DNA of 14,841 bases from Dehalococcoidia bacterium (lineage in GTDB: Bacteria; Chloroflexota; Dehalococcoidia; JACQUA01): NCBI GenBank assembly GCA_030689845.1, contig JAUYHV010000276.1, positions 1 to 14,841 of the forward strand. The letters are read 5' to 3'. The stretch's first letter is position 1. Every line of letters begins with the position of its first letter. Below the pieces are notes generated by a model. It was not told the origin of the DNA, searched no databases, and was given only the letters and a program-made list of their open reading frames with translations. Position numbers and translations under genes: made by a program. Shown here one piece after another: positions 1-5,957 of this stretch.

Positions 1-2
1 CC

Positions 3-74
3 ACGGGTAAGCCCACCCTGACAACCCTGAAACGGTTGAACCTGGGGGACTATTCGTTCATGGCGGCGAAATAA
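3..74 (+). CDS. C-terminal fragment of an unrecognised protein
   Basis: One frame is open from the window edge and ends at a TAA at 72-74, giving 23 residues that finish in NLGDYSFMAAK. The other two plus frames stop within the first 21 bases. The piece is too short to assign to a family, so I give no function. From 75 to 189 I see no further gene and no convincing terminator. The next gene, tRNA-Gln, points towards it from the other strand. Confidence 0.35.
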   Translation, partial: TGKPTLTTLKRLNLGDYSFMAAK

Positions 75-189
75 GTAACGGTAATCCAGGCGAACAAGCC
101 CCGGGAAAAGAGGCCCTCAAGTATTACCTTCCTGTTCCCCCGAAAGAAACCATTCTCGAGGAGTCTGGAGTTCTGTCTATTGTATAGGC

Positions 190-263
190 TGGCTGCCGAG
201 CAAGGATTCGAACCTTGGCAAACGGATCCAGAATCCGTTGTGCTACCGTTACACTACTCGGCA
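190..263 (-). tRNA. tRNA-Gln (anticodon CTG)
   Basis: On the minus strand a 7-bp acceptor stem (TGCCGAG with CTCGGCA) encloses a standard cloverleaf. The anticodon stem ACGGA/TCCGT holds the loop TTCTGGA, so the anticodon is CTG, reading CAG. The T-loop GTTCGAATC is canonical. Discriminator G and the 3' CCA are encoded (190-192 on the plus strand read TGG). It is the only tRNA here on the minus strand and has its own promoter immediately upstream. Confidence 0.95.
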
Positions 264-285
264 ATGAAAAAACAAGAACGACCAT

Positions 286-315
286 ATTGTAATACCCGGT
301 GGCTGCTCAGGTCAA
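286..315 (-). promoter_or_regulatory. Promoter of tRNA-Gln
   Basis: Read on the minus strand, TTGACC (310-315) and TACAAT (286-291) are separated by 18 bases. Each hexamer matches five of six bases of the sigma-70 consensus. The expected start near 279 lies about 16 bases upstream of the mature tRNA 5' end, which fits a stable-RNA promoter. Confidence 0.7.
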
Positions 316-324
316 CAATGCCTG

Positions 325-388
325 CCGGAGTCTTGACAAAATACTGAAGTTTCATTAGCATTAACTAATCAAAGTTTAGAGACTCCGG
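325..388. repeat. Spaced inverted repeat in the tRNA intergenic region
   Basis: CCGGAGTC at 325-332 is the exact reverse complement of GACTCCGG at 381-388, with 48 bases between. The pair brackets a candidate -35/-10 (333-361) and abuts a TATAAT at 389-394. It could be an operator pair or a long-range stem; nothing in the sequence decides this. Confidence 0.4.
333..361 (+). promoter_or_regulatory. Candidate promoter upstream of tRNA-Glu
   Basis: A perfect -35 TTGACA (333-338) is followed after 17 bases by TAGCAT (356-361), four of six matches to the -10 consensus. A perfect TATAAT also lies at 389-394, but no acceptable -35 stands 16-18 bases before it. One of the two probably drives tRNA-Glu at 516. 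Apart from these signals I see nothing gene-like between 395 and 515. Confidence 0.45.
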
Positions 389-515
389 TATAATAATTAA
401 AACACCTTGAATTTTAAGTAGACAGCCGGTGAGGATGGAGGGTGGGGTATGTGATTCACAATTCATGGTTGGAAGGAATTTATCAGGGTAATCAAAACGA
501 TTTTCAGTTCACCGG

Positions 516-589
516 GGCGCATTCGTCTAGCGGCCTAGGACACCTCCCTCTCAAGGAGGAGACCACCGGTTCGAATCCGGTATGCGCTA
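516..589 (+). tRNA. tRNA-Glu (anticodon CTC)
   Basis: The acceptor stem GGCGCAT pairs with ATGCGCT, with a G-U pair at position 1-72. The anticodon stem CCTCC/GGAGG holds the loop CTCTCAA, giving anticodon CTC for GAG codons. The T arm ACCGGTTCGAATCCGGT is canonical. The discriminator is A and no CCA is encoded (TATTTT follows), so CCA must be added by the nucleotidyltransferase. A separate promoter lies just downstream, so this tRNA is probably not strictly part of the following Thr-Tyr-Thr-tuf transcript. Confidence 0.95.
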
Positions 590-594
590 TTTTC

Positions 595-623
595 TTGACA
601 ATTATTATCGGGACGTCTATACT
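595..623 (+). promoter_or_regulatory. Strong promoter of the tRNA-Thr/Tyr/Thr-tuf operon
   Basis: TTGACA (595-600, six of six) and TATACT (618-623, five of six) are spaced by exactly 17 bases. The predicted start near 630 is about 43 bases upstream of tRNA-Thr(TGT). It is the best plus-strand promoter in the window and precedes genes that need very high expression. Confidence 0.85.
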
Positions 624-672
624 AAATCCCGCTATTTGTTATTTTTGCAACAGGGTTCACGTGAGAGGGACT

Positions 673-748
673 GCCCGAGTAGCGCAATGGTAGCGCAACG
701 GTTTTGTAAACCGTAGGTTAGCGGGTTCGAATCCCCTCTCGGGCTCCA
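673..748 (+). tRNA. tRNA-Thr (anticodon TGT)
   Basis: The acceptor stem GCCCGAG/CTCGGGC, anticodon stem ACGGT/ACCGT and loop TTTGTAA give anticodon TGT for ACA and related codons. The T-loop GTTCGAATC is present. Discriminator T and an encoded CCA (746-748) complete the gene. It is the first of three tRNAs running into tuf, in the position of thrU in E. coli. Confidence 0.95.
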
Positions 749-765
749 GTTAACAACTAACTTAA

Positions 766-852
766 GGAGAGGTGCCGGAGTGGTTAATCGGAGCAGACTG
801 TAAATCTGCCGCTGTAATGGCTGCGCAGGTTCGAATCCTGCCCTCTCCACCA
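766..852 (+). tRNA. tRNA-Tyr (anticodon GTA)
   Basis: The acceptor stem GGAGAGG/CCTCTCC encloses an anticodon stem GCAGA/TCTGC with loop CTGTAAA, giving anticodon GTA. The gene is 87 bases long because it has the long variable arm of class II tRNAs, as expected for bacterial tRNA-Tyr. CCA is encoded at 850-852. It lies 17 bases after tRNA-Thr(TGT), as in the E. coli thrU-tyrU pair. Confidence 0.95.
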
Positions 853-893
853 TAAAAAAAGAAAGTAATAATTAAGTTAAAATAAGATAAAAT

Positions 894-966
894 GCCCACA
901 TAGCTCAGTTGGTAGAGCACGTTCTTGGTAAGAACGGGGTCACCAGTTCAAATCTGGTTGTGGGCT
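894..966 (+). tRNA. tRNA-Thr (anticodon GGT)
   Basis: The acceptor stem GCCCACA/TGTGGGC and anticodon stem CGTTC/GAACG with loop TTGGTAA give anticodon GGT for ACC/ACU. The T arm is CCAGTTCAAATCTGG. No CCA is encoded (TTAT follows). The ribosome-binding site of tuf begins eight bases downstream, so tRNA processing must separate it from the tuf mRNA. This is the thrT-tufB junction arrangement of E. coli; the glycine tRNA that stands between Tyr and Thr there is absent here. Confidence 0.95.
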
Positions 967-989
967 TATAACGAAGGAGGCAACAAAAA

Positions 990-2189
990 ATGGCTAAGAA
1001 AAGATTTGAAAGAACGAAACCGCATGTTAACGTTGGGACTATTGGCCATGTGGACCACGGGAAAACAACCTTGACGTCAGCTATTACCATGGTACTGGCA
1101 AAAGCTGGCGGCGCTGATTTCAGGGCTTTTGAAAGTATAGATAACGCACCAGAAGAGAAAGCCAGGGGTTTGACCATAGCTATTTCCCACATCGAGTATC
1201 AGACGGAGAAACGGCATTACGCCCACGTTGACTGTCCCGGTCATGCCGATTATATTAAAAATATGATTACGGGCGCTGCCCAGATGGACGGGGCGATCCT
1301 GGTGGTTAGCGCATTTGACGGGCCTATGCCTCAGACCAGGGAGCATGTTCTCCTGGCCCGCCAGGTGCAGGTGCCTCACATTATCGTCGCCCTGAACAAG
1401 GTAGACCTGATGGAAGACGAGGAACTCCTGGAACTCGTCGAGCTTGAACTCAGGGAATTGTTAACCAAGTACCAGTTCCCCGGGGATGATACTATTATAG
1501 TCAGGGTGAGCGCCGTAAAGGCATTGGCATGCGGTTGCGCCAAGAGGGACTGCGAGTGGTGCGGCAAGATATGGAATTTAATCGACGCAATTGATAATAA
1601 TATCCCGATTCCTCCCCGGCCGACGGACAAGCCTTTTCTCATGCCGGTGGAAGACGTTTTTGGTATTAAGGGCCGGGGCACCGTAGCAACGGGCAGGGTT
1701 GAGAGGGGCAAGGTAAAAGTATCTGACGAGGTGGAAATAGTGGGGCTTAAACCCACCAGGAAAAGCGTGGTAACCGGTGTGGAAATGTTTCATAAATTGC
1801 TGGACAGCGCGGAGCCGGGGGATGCTATCGGCTGTCTCCTGAGGGGTGTTGAGAGGGATGATATAGAAAGGGGCCAGGTTCTGGCGGCTCCGGGTTCCGT
1901 CACTCCCCACACGGTTGCTGAGGCTGAAGTTTACGTCCTTTCAAAGGAGGAGGGTGGACGGCATACTCCCTTCTTTTCAGGTTACAAACCCCAGTTCTAT
2001 ATCCGGACCATTGATGTTACCGGGTCCGCCGACCTGCCTGAGGGCCAGGAGATGGTAATGCCCGGGGACAATGTTAAGCTTAAAATTAAGCTTATGTACC
2101 CCATTGCCATGGAAGAGGGTCTCCGGTTTGCCATCAGGGAGGGCGGAAGAACTGTAGGAGCCGGTGTTATCAGTAAAATAATAGAATAA
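990..2189 (+). CDS. tuf: Elongation factor Tu
   Basis: EF-Tu is the GTPase that carries aminoacyl-tRNA to the ribosomal A site. At 399 residues it has normal length with all three domains. GTPase motifs visible: GHVDHGKT (19-26), DCPGH (81-85), NKVD (136-139) and SAVKAL (174-179). The start is fixed by AAGGAGG at 974-980. Two things are unusual. Switch I reads ARGLTIAIS (58-66) rather than the common ERGITINTA, a form I associate with Chloroflexota/Actinobacteria. After the G5 motif, residues 181-191 carry four cysteines in a CxC-x4-CxxC pattern (C181, C183, C188, C191), where many EF-Tu proteins have a short loop and Thermus a charged insert. The four Cys could bind a metal. It is co-transcribed with the upstream tRNAs. 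The family call is certain; the role of the Cys cluster is inference. Confidence 0.98.
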   Translation: MAKKRFERTKPHVNVGTIGHVDHGKTTLTSAITMVLAKAGGADFRAFESIDNAPEEKARGLTIAISHIEYQTEKRHYAHVDCPGHADYIKNMITGAAQMDGAILVVSAFDGPMPQTREHVLLARQVQVPHIIVALNKVDLMEDEELLELVELELRELLTKYQFPGDDTIIVRVSAVKALACGCAKRDCEWCGKIWNLIDAIDNNIPIPPRPTDKPFLMPVEDVFGIKGRGTVATGRVERGKVKVSDEVEIVGLKPTRKSVVTGVEMFHKLLDSAEPGDAIGCLLRGVERDDIERGQVLAAPGSVTPHTVAEAEVYVLSKEEGGRHTPFFSGYKPQFYIRTIDVTGSADLPEGQEMVMPGDNVKLKIKLMYPIAMEEGLRFAIREGGRTVGAGVISKIIE

Positions 2190-2251
2190 GGCAGAAGTGC
2201 CTTAGCGTAGGATTTCGGGCTCCGCGAAGCAGTTTTCAGGAGGCCGGTATT

Positions 2252-2323
2252 ATGGTTGAGATTAATAAACTACAGGTTAATTTATGGCAAAAAAAACGGA
2301 AGCAAGGGGAATTATTTATTTAA
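2252..2323 (+). CDS. Possible 23-codon leader ORF overlapping the rpmG start
   Basis: A good ribosome-binding site (CAGGAGG, 2237-2243) precedes ATG at 2252 with eight bases of spacing. The frame runs 23 codons to TAA at 2321-2323. It overlaps the first 40 bases of rpmG in another frame, and rpmG itself has no clear ribosome-binding site. It may be a translated leader that couples translation of rpmG, or an accidental frame. The peptide is lysine-rich and matches nothing I recognise. Confidence 0.3.
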   Translation: MVEINKLQVNLWQKKRKQGELFI

Positions 2324-2451
2324 GCTGTACCGAGTGCGGCGAAAGGAACTATACCACAAGTAAAAACAGGAAGAACGATCCGCAGCGGCTGGAGCTTACG
2401 AAATACTGTTGCCGGTGCCGCATTCACAGGGTACACAAGGAGACGAAATAG
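2284..2451 (+). CDS. rpmG: 50S ribosomal protein L33
   Basis: The 55-residue product begins MAKKTEARGIIYLSC and ends HRVHKETK, the typical L33 frame and length. It is the zinc-binding (C+) form, with C15-x2-C18 and C42-x2-C45. C43 lies between the last pair, giving YCCRC. L33 sits near the E site of the large subunit. The gene lies between tuf and secE, a conserved position. No good ribosome-binding site stands before ATG 2284; the only strong one upstream belongs to the out-of-frame leader ORF at 2252, so coupling is possible. Confidence 0.95.
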   Translation: MAKKTEARGIIYLSCTECGERNYTTSKNRKNDPQRLELTKYCCRCRIHRVHKETK

Positions 2452-2458
2452 TACAACC

Positions 2459-2704
2459 GTGAGCAATAAAACACCGGCCGTGGTAAAAAAGCAGCCTTCC
2501 GGTTTACGGAGATTTGCCGGCAGGTTTAAAGCTATCGGAGACATTATCTCCGAGCTAAAAAAAGTGGTCTGGCCGTCCAGAAAAGAAGCGGTCAACCTCA
2601 CTATCATGGTGTTAATAGTATGCGTGGTAGTTGGCGCTATCCTTGGAGCGGTAGACTACGGGTTTTTCAGGTTGGTGAACGACTTATTCCTTGCAAAGCC
2701 TTAG
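2459..2704 (+). CDS. secE: Preprotein translocase subunit SecE
   Basis: SecE is the small essential subunit of the SecYEG channel in the cytoplasmic membrane. The 81-residue product has a basic cytoplasmic N-terminus, the amphipathic signature ELKKVVWPSRKEA (32-44) and a single hydrophobic membrane segment at about 46-66. That is the one-helix form found in most bacteria outside Enterobacteria. The start is GTG, seven bases after the rpmG stop. The nearest purine-rich site (AAGGAGA) lies inside the rpmG end at an unusually long distance, suggesting translational coupling. The secE-nusG order is the standard one. Confidence 0.95.
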   Translation: MSNKTPAVVKKQPSGLRRFAGRFKAIGDIISELKKVVWPSRKEAVNLTIMVLIVCVVVGAILGAVDYGFFRLVNDLFLAKP

Positions 2705-2740
2705 TTCCAATAAATATTTACCACGAATAAAAATAAAAAT

Positions 2741-3283
2741 ATGAATACAACCACAGCGAATAAAAAAAAATGGTTTGTTGTTCACTGTTACTCCGGTTTG
2801 GAGGATAAGGTTAAAAGGAACCTGGAGCAGCGCATTAAATCCATGGATGCCGGCGACGAAATAACCAGGATAATTATTCCCACGGAGGAGGAAATCGAGA
2901 TACACGAGGGGCAGAGGAGGAAGGTAATGAAAAAAATATTTCCCGGCTATTTATTAATAGAGATGGACATGAACGATGGCAGTTGGAACGTGGTCCGCAA
3001 TACCCCGGGGGTTACCGGTTTTGTAGGCACGGGGAACAAACCAGTTGCGCTGCAGGACGACGAGGTGGCAAAAATATTAAAGCAGATGGAGGCGGAAGCT
3101 CCGAGGGTAAAGGTGGGATTCAATACCGGACAGGCCGTCCGCATCGTCGACGGACCCTTTATCGACTTTGCCGGTGTCGTGGATGAGGTGAGCATGGAAA
3201 AAGGCAAAGTGAAAGTCCTTGTTTCTTTCTTTGGCCGGGACACTAGCGTTGAATTGGACCTGCTTCAGGTCGAAAGGTTATAG
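2741..3283 (+). CDS. nusG: Transcription termination/antitermination factor NusG
   Basis: NusG binds RNA polymerase and links transcription to translation or Rho. The 180-residue protein has the NGN domain (about 10-120, with WFVVHCYSGLEDKVKRNLE and FPGYLLIEM) and a C-terminal KOW domain from about 127 (GQAVRIVDGPF to the end). Length and architecture are normal. Upstream of ATG 2741 the sequence is A/T-rich with no recognisable ribosome-binding site, which is odd for a highly expressed gene. It follows secE by 36 bases and precedes rplK by 21. Confidence 0.97.
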   Translation: MNTTTANKKKWFVVHCYSGLEDKVKRNLEQRIKSMDAGDEITRIIIPTEEEIEIHEGQRRKVMKKIFPGYLLIEMDMNDGSWNVVRNTPGVTGFVGTGNKPVALQDDEVAKILKQMEAEAPRVKVGFNTGQAVRIVDGPFIDFAGVVDEVSMEKGKVKVLVSFFGRDTSVELDLLQVERL

Positions 3284-3304
3284 TATTAATATCAGGTAAA
3301 TGTA

Positions 3305-3730
3305 ATGGCAAAAAAAGTTAAAGCGATAATCAAGCTACAGATCCCGGCAGGTAAGGCAAATCCTGCTCCCCCGGTTGGCCCGGCATTAGGCCAGCACGGC
3401 ATAAACATCATGGGTTTTTGCAAGGAATATAACGAGCGCACAGCCAGCCAGGAGGGGTCTATTATTCCCGTTGAAATTACGGTTTTCGACGACCGCTCTT
3501 TCGCCTTCGTTACAAAAACTCCCCCTGCTACAGACCTCATCAAGAAGGCCGCCGGCTTGGAAAAAGGCGGCGGCAGCCCCAGGTTGCAGGTGGCAGGTAA
3601 GTTACCGCGGGCAAAATTAAAGGAAATCGCCCAGATAAAAATAAAAGATTTAAAATCTGCTTCCCTTGAGGGTGCCATGCACAGTATAGAGGGCACCGCG
3701 CTCAGTATGGGCATTGAAATTGGAGATTAG
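3305..3730 (+). CDS. rplK: 50S ribosomal protein L11
   Basis: L11 forms part of the GTPase-associated centre together with L10-L7/L12 and 23S rRNA. The 141-residue product has the usual length. Its N-terminal domain carries the proline-rich PAPPVGPALGQHGINIM (22-38). The C-terminal RNA-binding domain ends in the family signature IEGTALSMGIEI. Only a weak ribosome-binding site (CAGGT) precedes ATG 3305. Five bases separate its stop from rplA. Confidence 0.98.
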   Translation: MAKKVKAIIKLQIPAGKANPAPPVGPALGQHGINIMGFCKEYNERTASQEGSIIPVEITVFDDRSFAFVTKTPPATDLIKKAAGLEKGGGSPRLQVAGKLPRAKLKEIAQIKIKDLKSASLEGAMHSIEGTALSMGIEIGD

Positions 3731-3735
3731 CCCCT

Positions 3736-4449
3736 ATGGCAACGCATAAAAATAAAAAATACCTGGAGTCCCGTAAACTGGTTGAAGACCGGAGTTATGC
3801 TCCTCAAGAAGCTGTTGAACTGATTAAAAAAGCTTCCTTCACCAAATTCGATGAAACCGTAGAACTGCATCTTCGTACAGGGATGGATCCCAAAAATGCG
3901 GCGCAGCAAATCAGGGGTGTTACCCTGCTGCCCCATGGCCTGGGTAAGGTAGTCCGCATACTCGTTTTTTCCCAGGGCGAAGGGGCTAAGATCGCCTTGG
4001 ATGCCGGTGCAGACTATGTAGGGGGCGATGATATCGCCAAAAAAATCGAAGAGGGATGGCTTGAATTCGATATTGCCATTGCAACTCCTGATATCATGGG
4101 ACGGGTAGGGCGTTTAGGGAAAATACTGGGTCGCAGAGGTTTAATGCCCAATCCCAAGACAGGCACGGTTGCCAACGCCAGCGACCTGCCAAGGATTATT
4201 GAAGAGGCCCGGAAAGGGCGCGTTGAATATAAACTGGATAAAGGCGGCGTTATTCATTTGCCGCTGGGTAAAGTAAGTTTCAGTCCGGATAAGCTGATGG
4301 AAAATCTCAGCACGATAGTTGAAACTATCGTTAAAGCCAAACCGAGCGGGGCTAAAGGTCAGTATATAAAAAGCGCTTACCTGACGACAACTATGGGCCC
4401 AAGCGTTGAACTGGACTTAAAAACAACTCTTTCCCTCACGGCAACTTAG
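3736..4449 (+). CDS. rplA: 50S ribosomal protein L1
   Basis: L1 forms the mobile L1 stalk that releases deacylated tRNA, and in many bacteria it represses its own operon. The 237-residue product has standard length and the signature KILGRRGLMPNPKTGTV (130-146). The ribosome-binding site GGAG lies in the last codons of rplK, so the two genes are coupled. Downstream there is no terminator before the ribosome-binding site of the next gene, which is a metabolic gene rather than the expected rplJ. I did not find a convincing L1 operator in the short gaps upstream. Confidence 0.98.
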   Translation: MATHKNKKYLESRKLVEDRSYAPQEAVELIKKASFTKFDETVELHLRTGMDPKNAAQQIRGVTLLPHGLGKVVRILVFSQGEGAKIALDAGADYVGGDDIAKKIEEGWLEFDIAIATPDIMGRVGRLGKILGRRGLMPNPKTGTVANASDLPRIIEEARKGRVEYKLDKGGVIHLPLGKVSFSPDKLMENLSTIVETIVKAKPSGAKGQYIKSAYLTTTMGPSVELDLKTTLSLTAT

Positions 4450-4526
4450 TTCGGCCGGCGATAATCAAGTCGCTTTTCCGGATATAGTCAGCCTGTTTTG
4501 TTCAAATCTTAAAAGGAGGAGCCGAA

Positions 4527-5945
4527 ATGGCAGGAATTGTATCCTTTGGCGCCTATGTACCACTGTACAGGTTAGGCAGGGAACATCTGGCCAGTACCTG
4601 GGGCGGCAGTGCAGCCCCGGGGGAAAAGAGTGTGGCCAATGCCGATGAGGATTCTATCACGATGGGAGTTGAGGCTGCTACGGACTGCATAAGGAAATTC
4701 CCCAAGGATTCCGTAGACGGTATTTATTTTGCTTCCACAAGTCCCCCTTACATTGAAAAACAATCAGCCAGTATCATTGCCGCCGCGCTGGACCTGAGGG
4801 AAGACATCCTTACCGCTGATTTCGCTAATTCCATGAGGGCAGGCACAAACGCATTGCGTGCTGCCCTTGACACGGTAGCAGCGGGTTCAGCCAAGAATAT
4901 CCTGGTAGTCGTGTCCGAGAACCGGATCCCTGCCCCGAATTCCGAGTACGAGCCTCTTTTTGGCGATGGGGCTGCAGCATTCCTGGTAGGAAATGAGGGA
5001 GTAACTGTCCAGGTGGAGGGGGTTCAAAGCATCACCAGTGAATTCATGGACCTGTGGAAATTACCGCGGGAAAGGTTCCAGCGGACCTGGGAAGACAGGT
5101 TTGTTGTGGAAGAAGGATATTTAAAAATAATTCCCCAGGCCGTCGCGGCTTTTCTGAAAAAAAGCGGCCTTACCGTAAAAGATTTTAACAAAGCGGTATT
5201 TTACGGTCCGGACGCCAGGAGACACGGCGACATTGCCAAGAAACTCGGAGTAGACCCGAAGACCCAGGTACAGGATCCGATGTTCGACAGGCTGGGAAAT
5301 ACCGGCTGTGCCTTTGCTCTCATGATGCTGGTGGCAGCCCTGGAGGAGGCAAAAGCCGGGGACAGGCTGCTTTTTGTGAGCTATGGTGACGGTTGCGATG
5401 TTTTTTCATTAAAAGCTGGTGACAACATTAAGACAGCCCAGGATATCAGAGGTATAAAGAAACACCTGGAATCCAAGGCTTTGCTTCCCAATTATGGCAA
5501 GTACGTTCGCTTTCGCGAACTCATGGAATGGGAAGCGGACCGGCGGCCTGCAGATACCTCTGCTCTTACCGTCCTCTGGCGGGAACGGAACCAGATATTA
5601 CGGTTCCACGGCTCCAAGTGCAACGTATGCGGAACCATTCAATACCCGTTACAAAGGGTGTGTGCCCAGTGCCAGGCTAAGGACGATTACGAAGAAATCA
5701 GGCTGGCGGACAAAATCGGCGACCTGTTTACTTTCAGCATGGATGTGCGAGCCATGGTCAAAGACCTGCCTAACGTGATGGCTATAGTTGATTTTGAAAT
5801 CGGAGGTAGGTTCTACTGTATTCTCACGGATAGGGACCCGGATAAAGTAGAGGTTGGAATGAAGGTAGAGATGACTTTCAGGAACCTGCATGACGGATCC
5901 GGTATCCATAATTACTATTGGAAAGCCCGCCCAATTCGCTGCTAA
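4527..5945 (+). CDS. HMG-CoA synthase-fold protein fused to a Zn-ribbon/OB-fold (DUF35) domain
   Basis: This 472-residue protein has an HMG-CoA synthase/ketosynthase-III-like part (about 1-330; SYGDGCDVF near 285-293) followed by a DUF35-type module. The module is a zinc ribbon with C365-x2-C368 and C379-x2-C382, then an OB fold (about 395-472). In true HMG-CoA synthases a Glu-Cys-His triad does the chemistry. Here the Glu region reads ASTSPPY, the Cys position appears as M103 (ANSMRAGTNAL) and the His region reads VFYGPDARRH, so by eye all three residues are lost. A strong AAGGAGGAG precedes ATG 4527, and the thiolase follows after 12 bases. In archaea, thiolase, HMG-CoA synthase and DUF35 form one complex; BbsA/BbsB of anaerobic toluene degradation is a thiolase with a Zn-finger/OB subunit. 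I infer a thiolase partner or scaffold. The substrate is unknown. Confidence 0.85.
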   Translation: MAGIVSFGAYVPLYRLGREHLASTWGGSAAPGEKSVANADEDSITMGVEAATDCIRKFPKDSVDGIYFASTSPPYIEKQSASIIAAALDLREDILTADFANSMRAGTNALRAALDTVAAGSAKNILVVVSENRIPAPNSEYEPLFGDGAAAFLVGNEGVTVQVEGVQSITSEFMDLWKLPRERFQRTWEDRFVVEEGYLKIIPQAVAAFLKKSGLTVKDFNKAVFYGPDARRHGDIAKKLGVDPKTQVQDPMFDRLGNTGCAFALMMLVAALEEAKAGDRLLFVSYGDGCDVFSLKAGDNIKTAQDIRGIKKHLESKALLPNYGKYVRFRELMEWEADRRPADTSALTVLWRERNQILRFHGSKCNVCGTIQYPLQRVCAQCQAKDDYEEIRLADKIGDLFTFSMDVRAMVKDLPNVMAIVDFEIGGRFYCILTDRDPDKVEVGMKVEMTFRNLHDGSGIHNYYWKARPIRC

Positions 5946-5957
5946 GGAGAAAATATT

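Noticed and set aside
389..394. Perfect TATAAT as the main promoter of tRNA-Glu
   Set aside because: No acceptable -35 lies 16-18 bases upstream; kept only as an alternative in the entry for 333-361.
442..693. Open frame of 83 codons on the plus strand
   Set aside because: It runs straight through tRNA-Glu and the promoter at 595-623, and has no family resemblance.
632..1192. Minus-strand frames across the tRNA-Thr/Tyr/Thr genes and the start of tuf
   Set aside because: They are antisense to tRNAs and to EF-Tu; the peptides resemble the spurious proteins often predicted over tRNA genes.
2190..2283. tRNA-Trp between tuf and secE, as found in many bacteria
   Set aside because: No cloverleaf or CCA anticodon arm can be drawn here; the gap holds only the leader-ORF region.
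4527..5945. Calling the fusion a functional HMG-CoA synthase (mevalonate pathway)
   Set aside because: The catalytic Glu, Cys and His are not found at their expected positions, and no other mevalonate gene is in the window.
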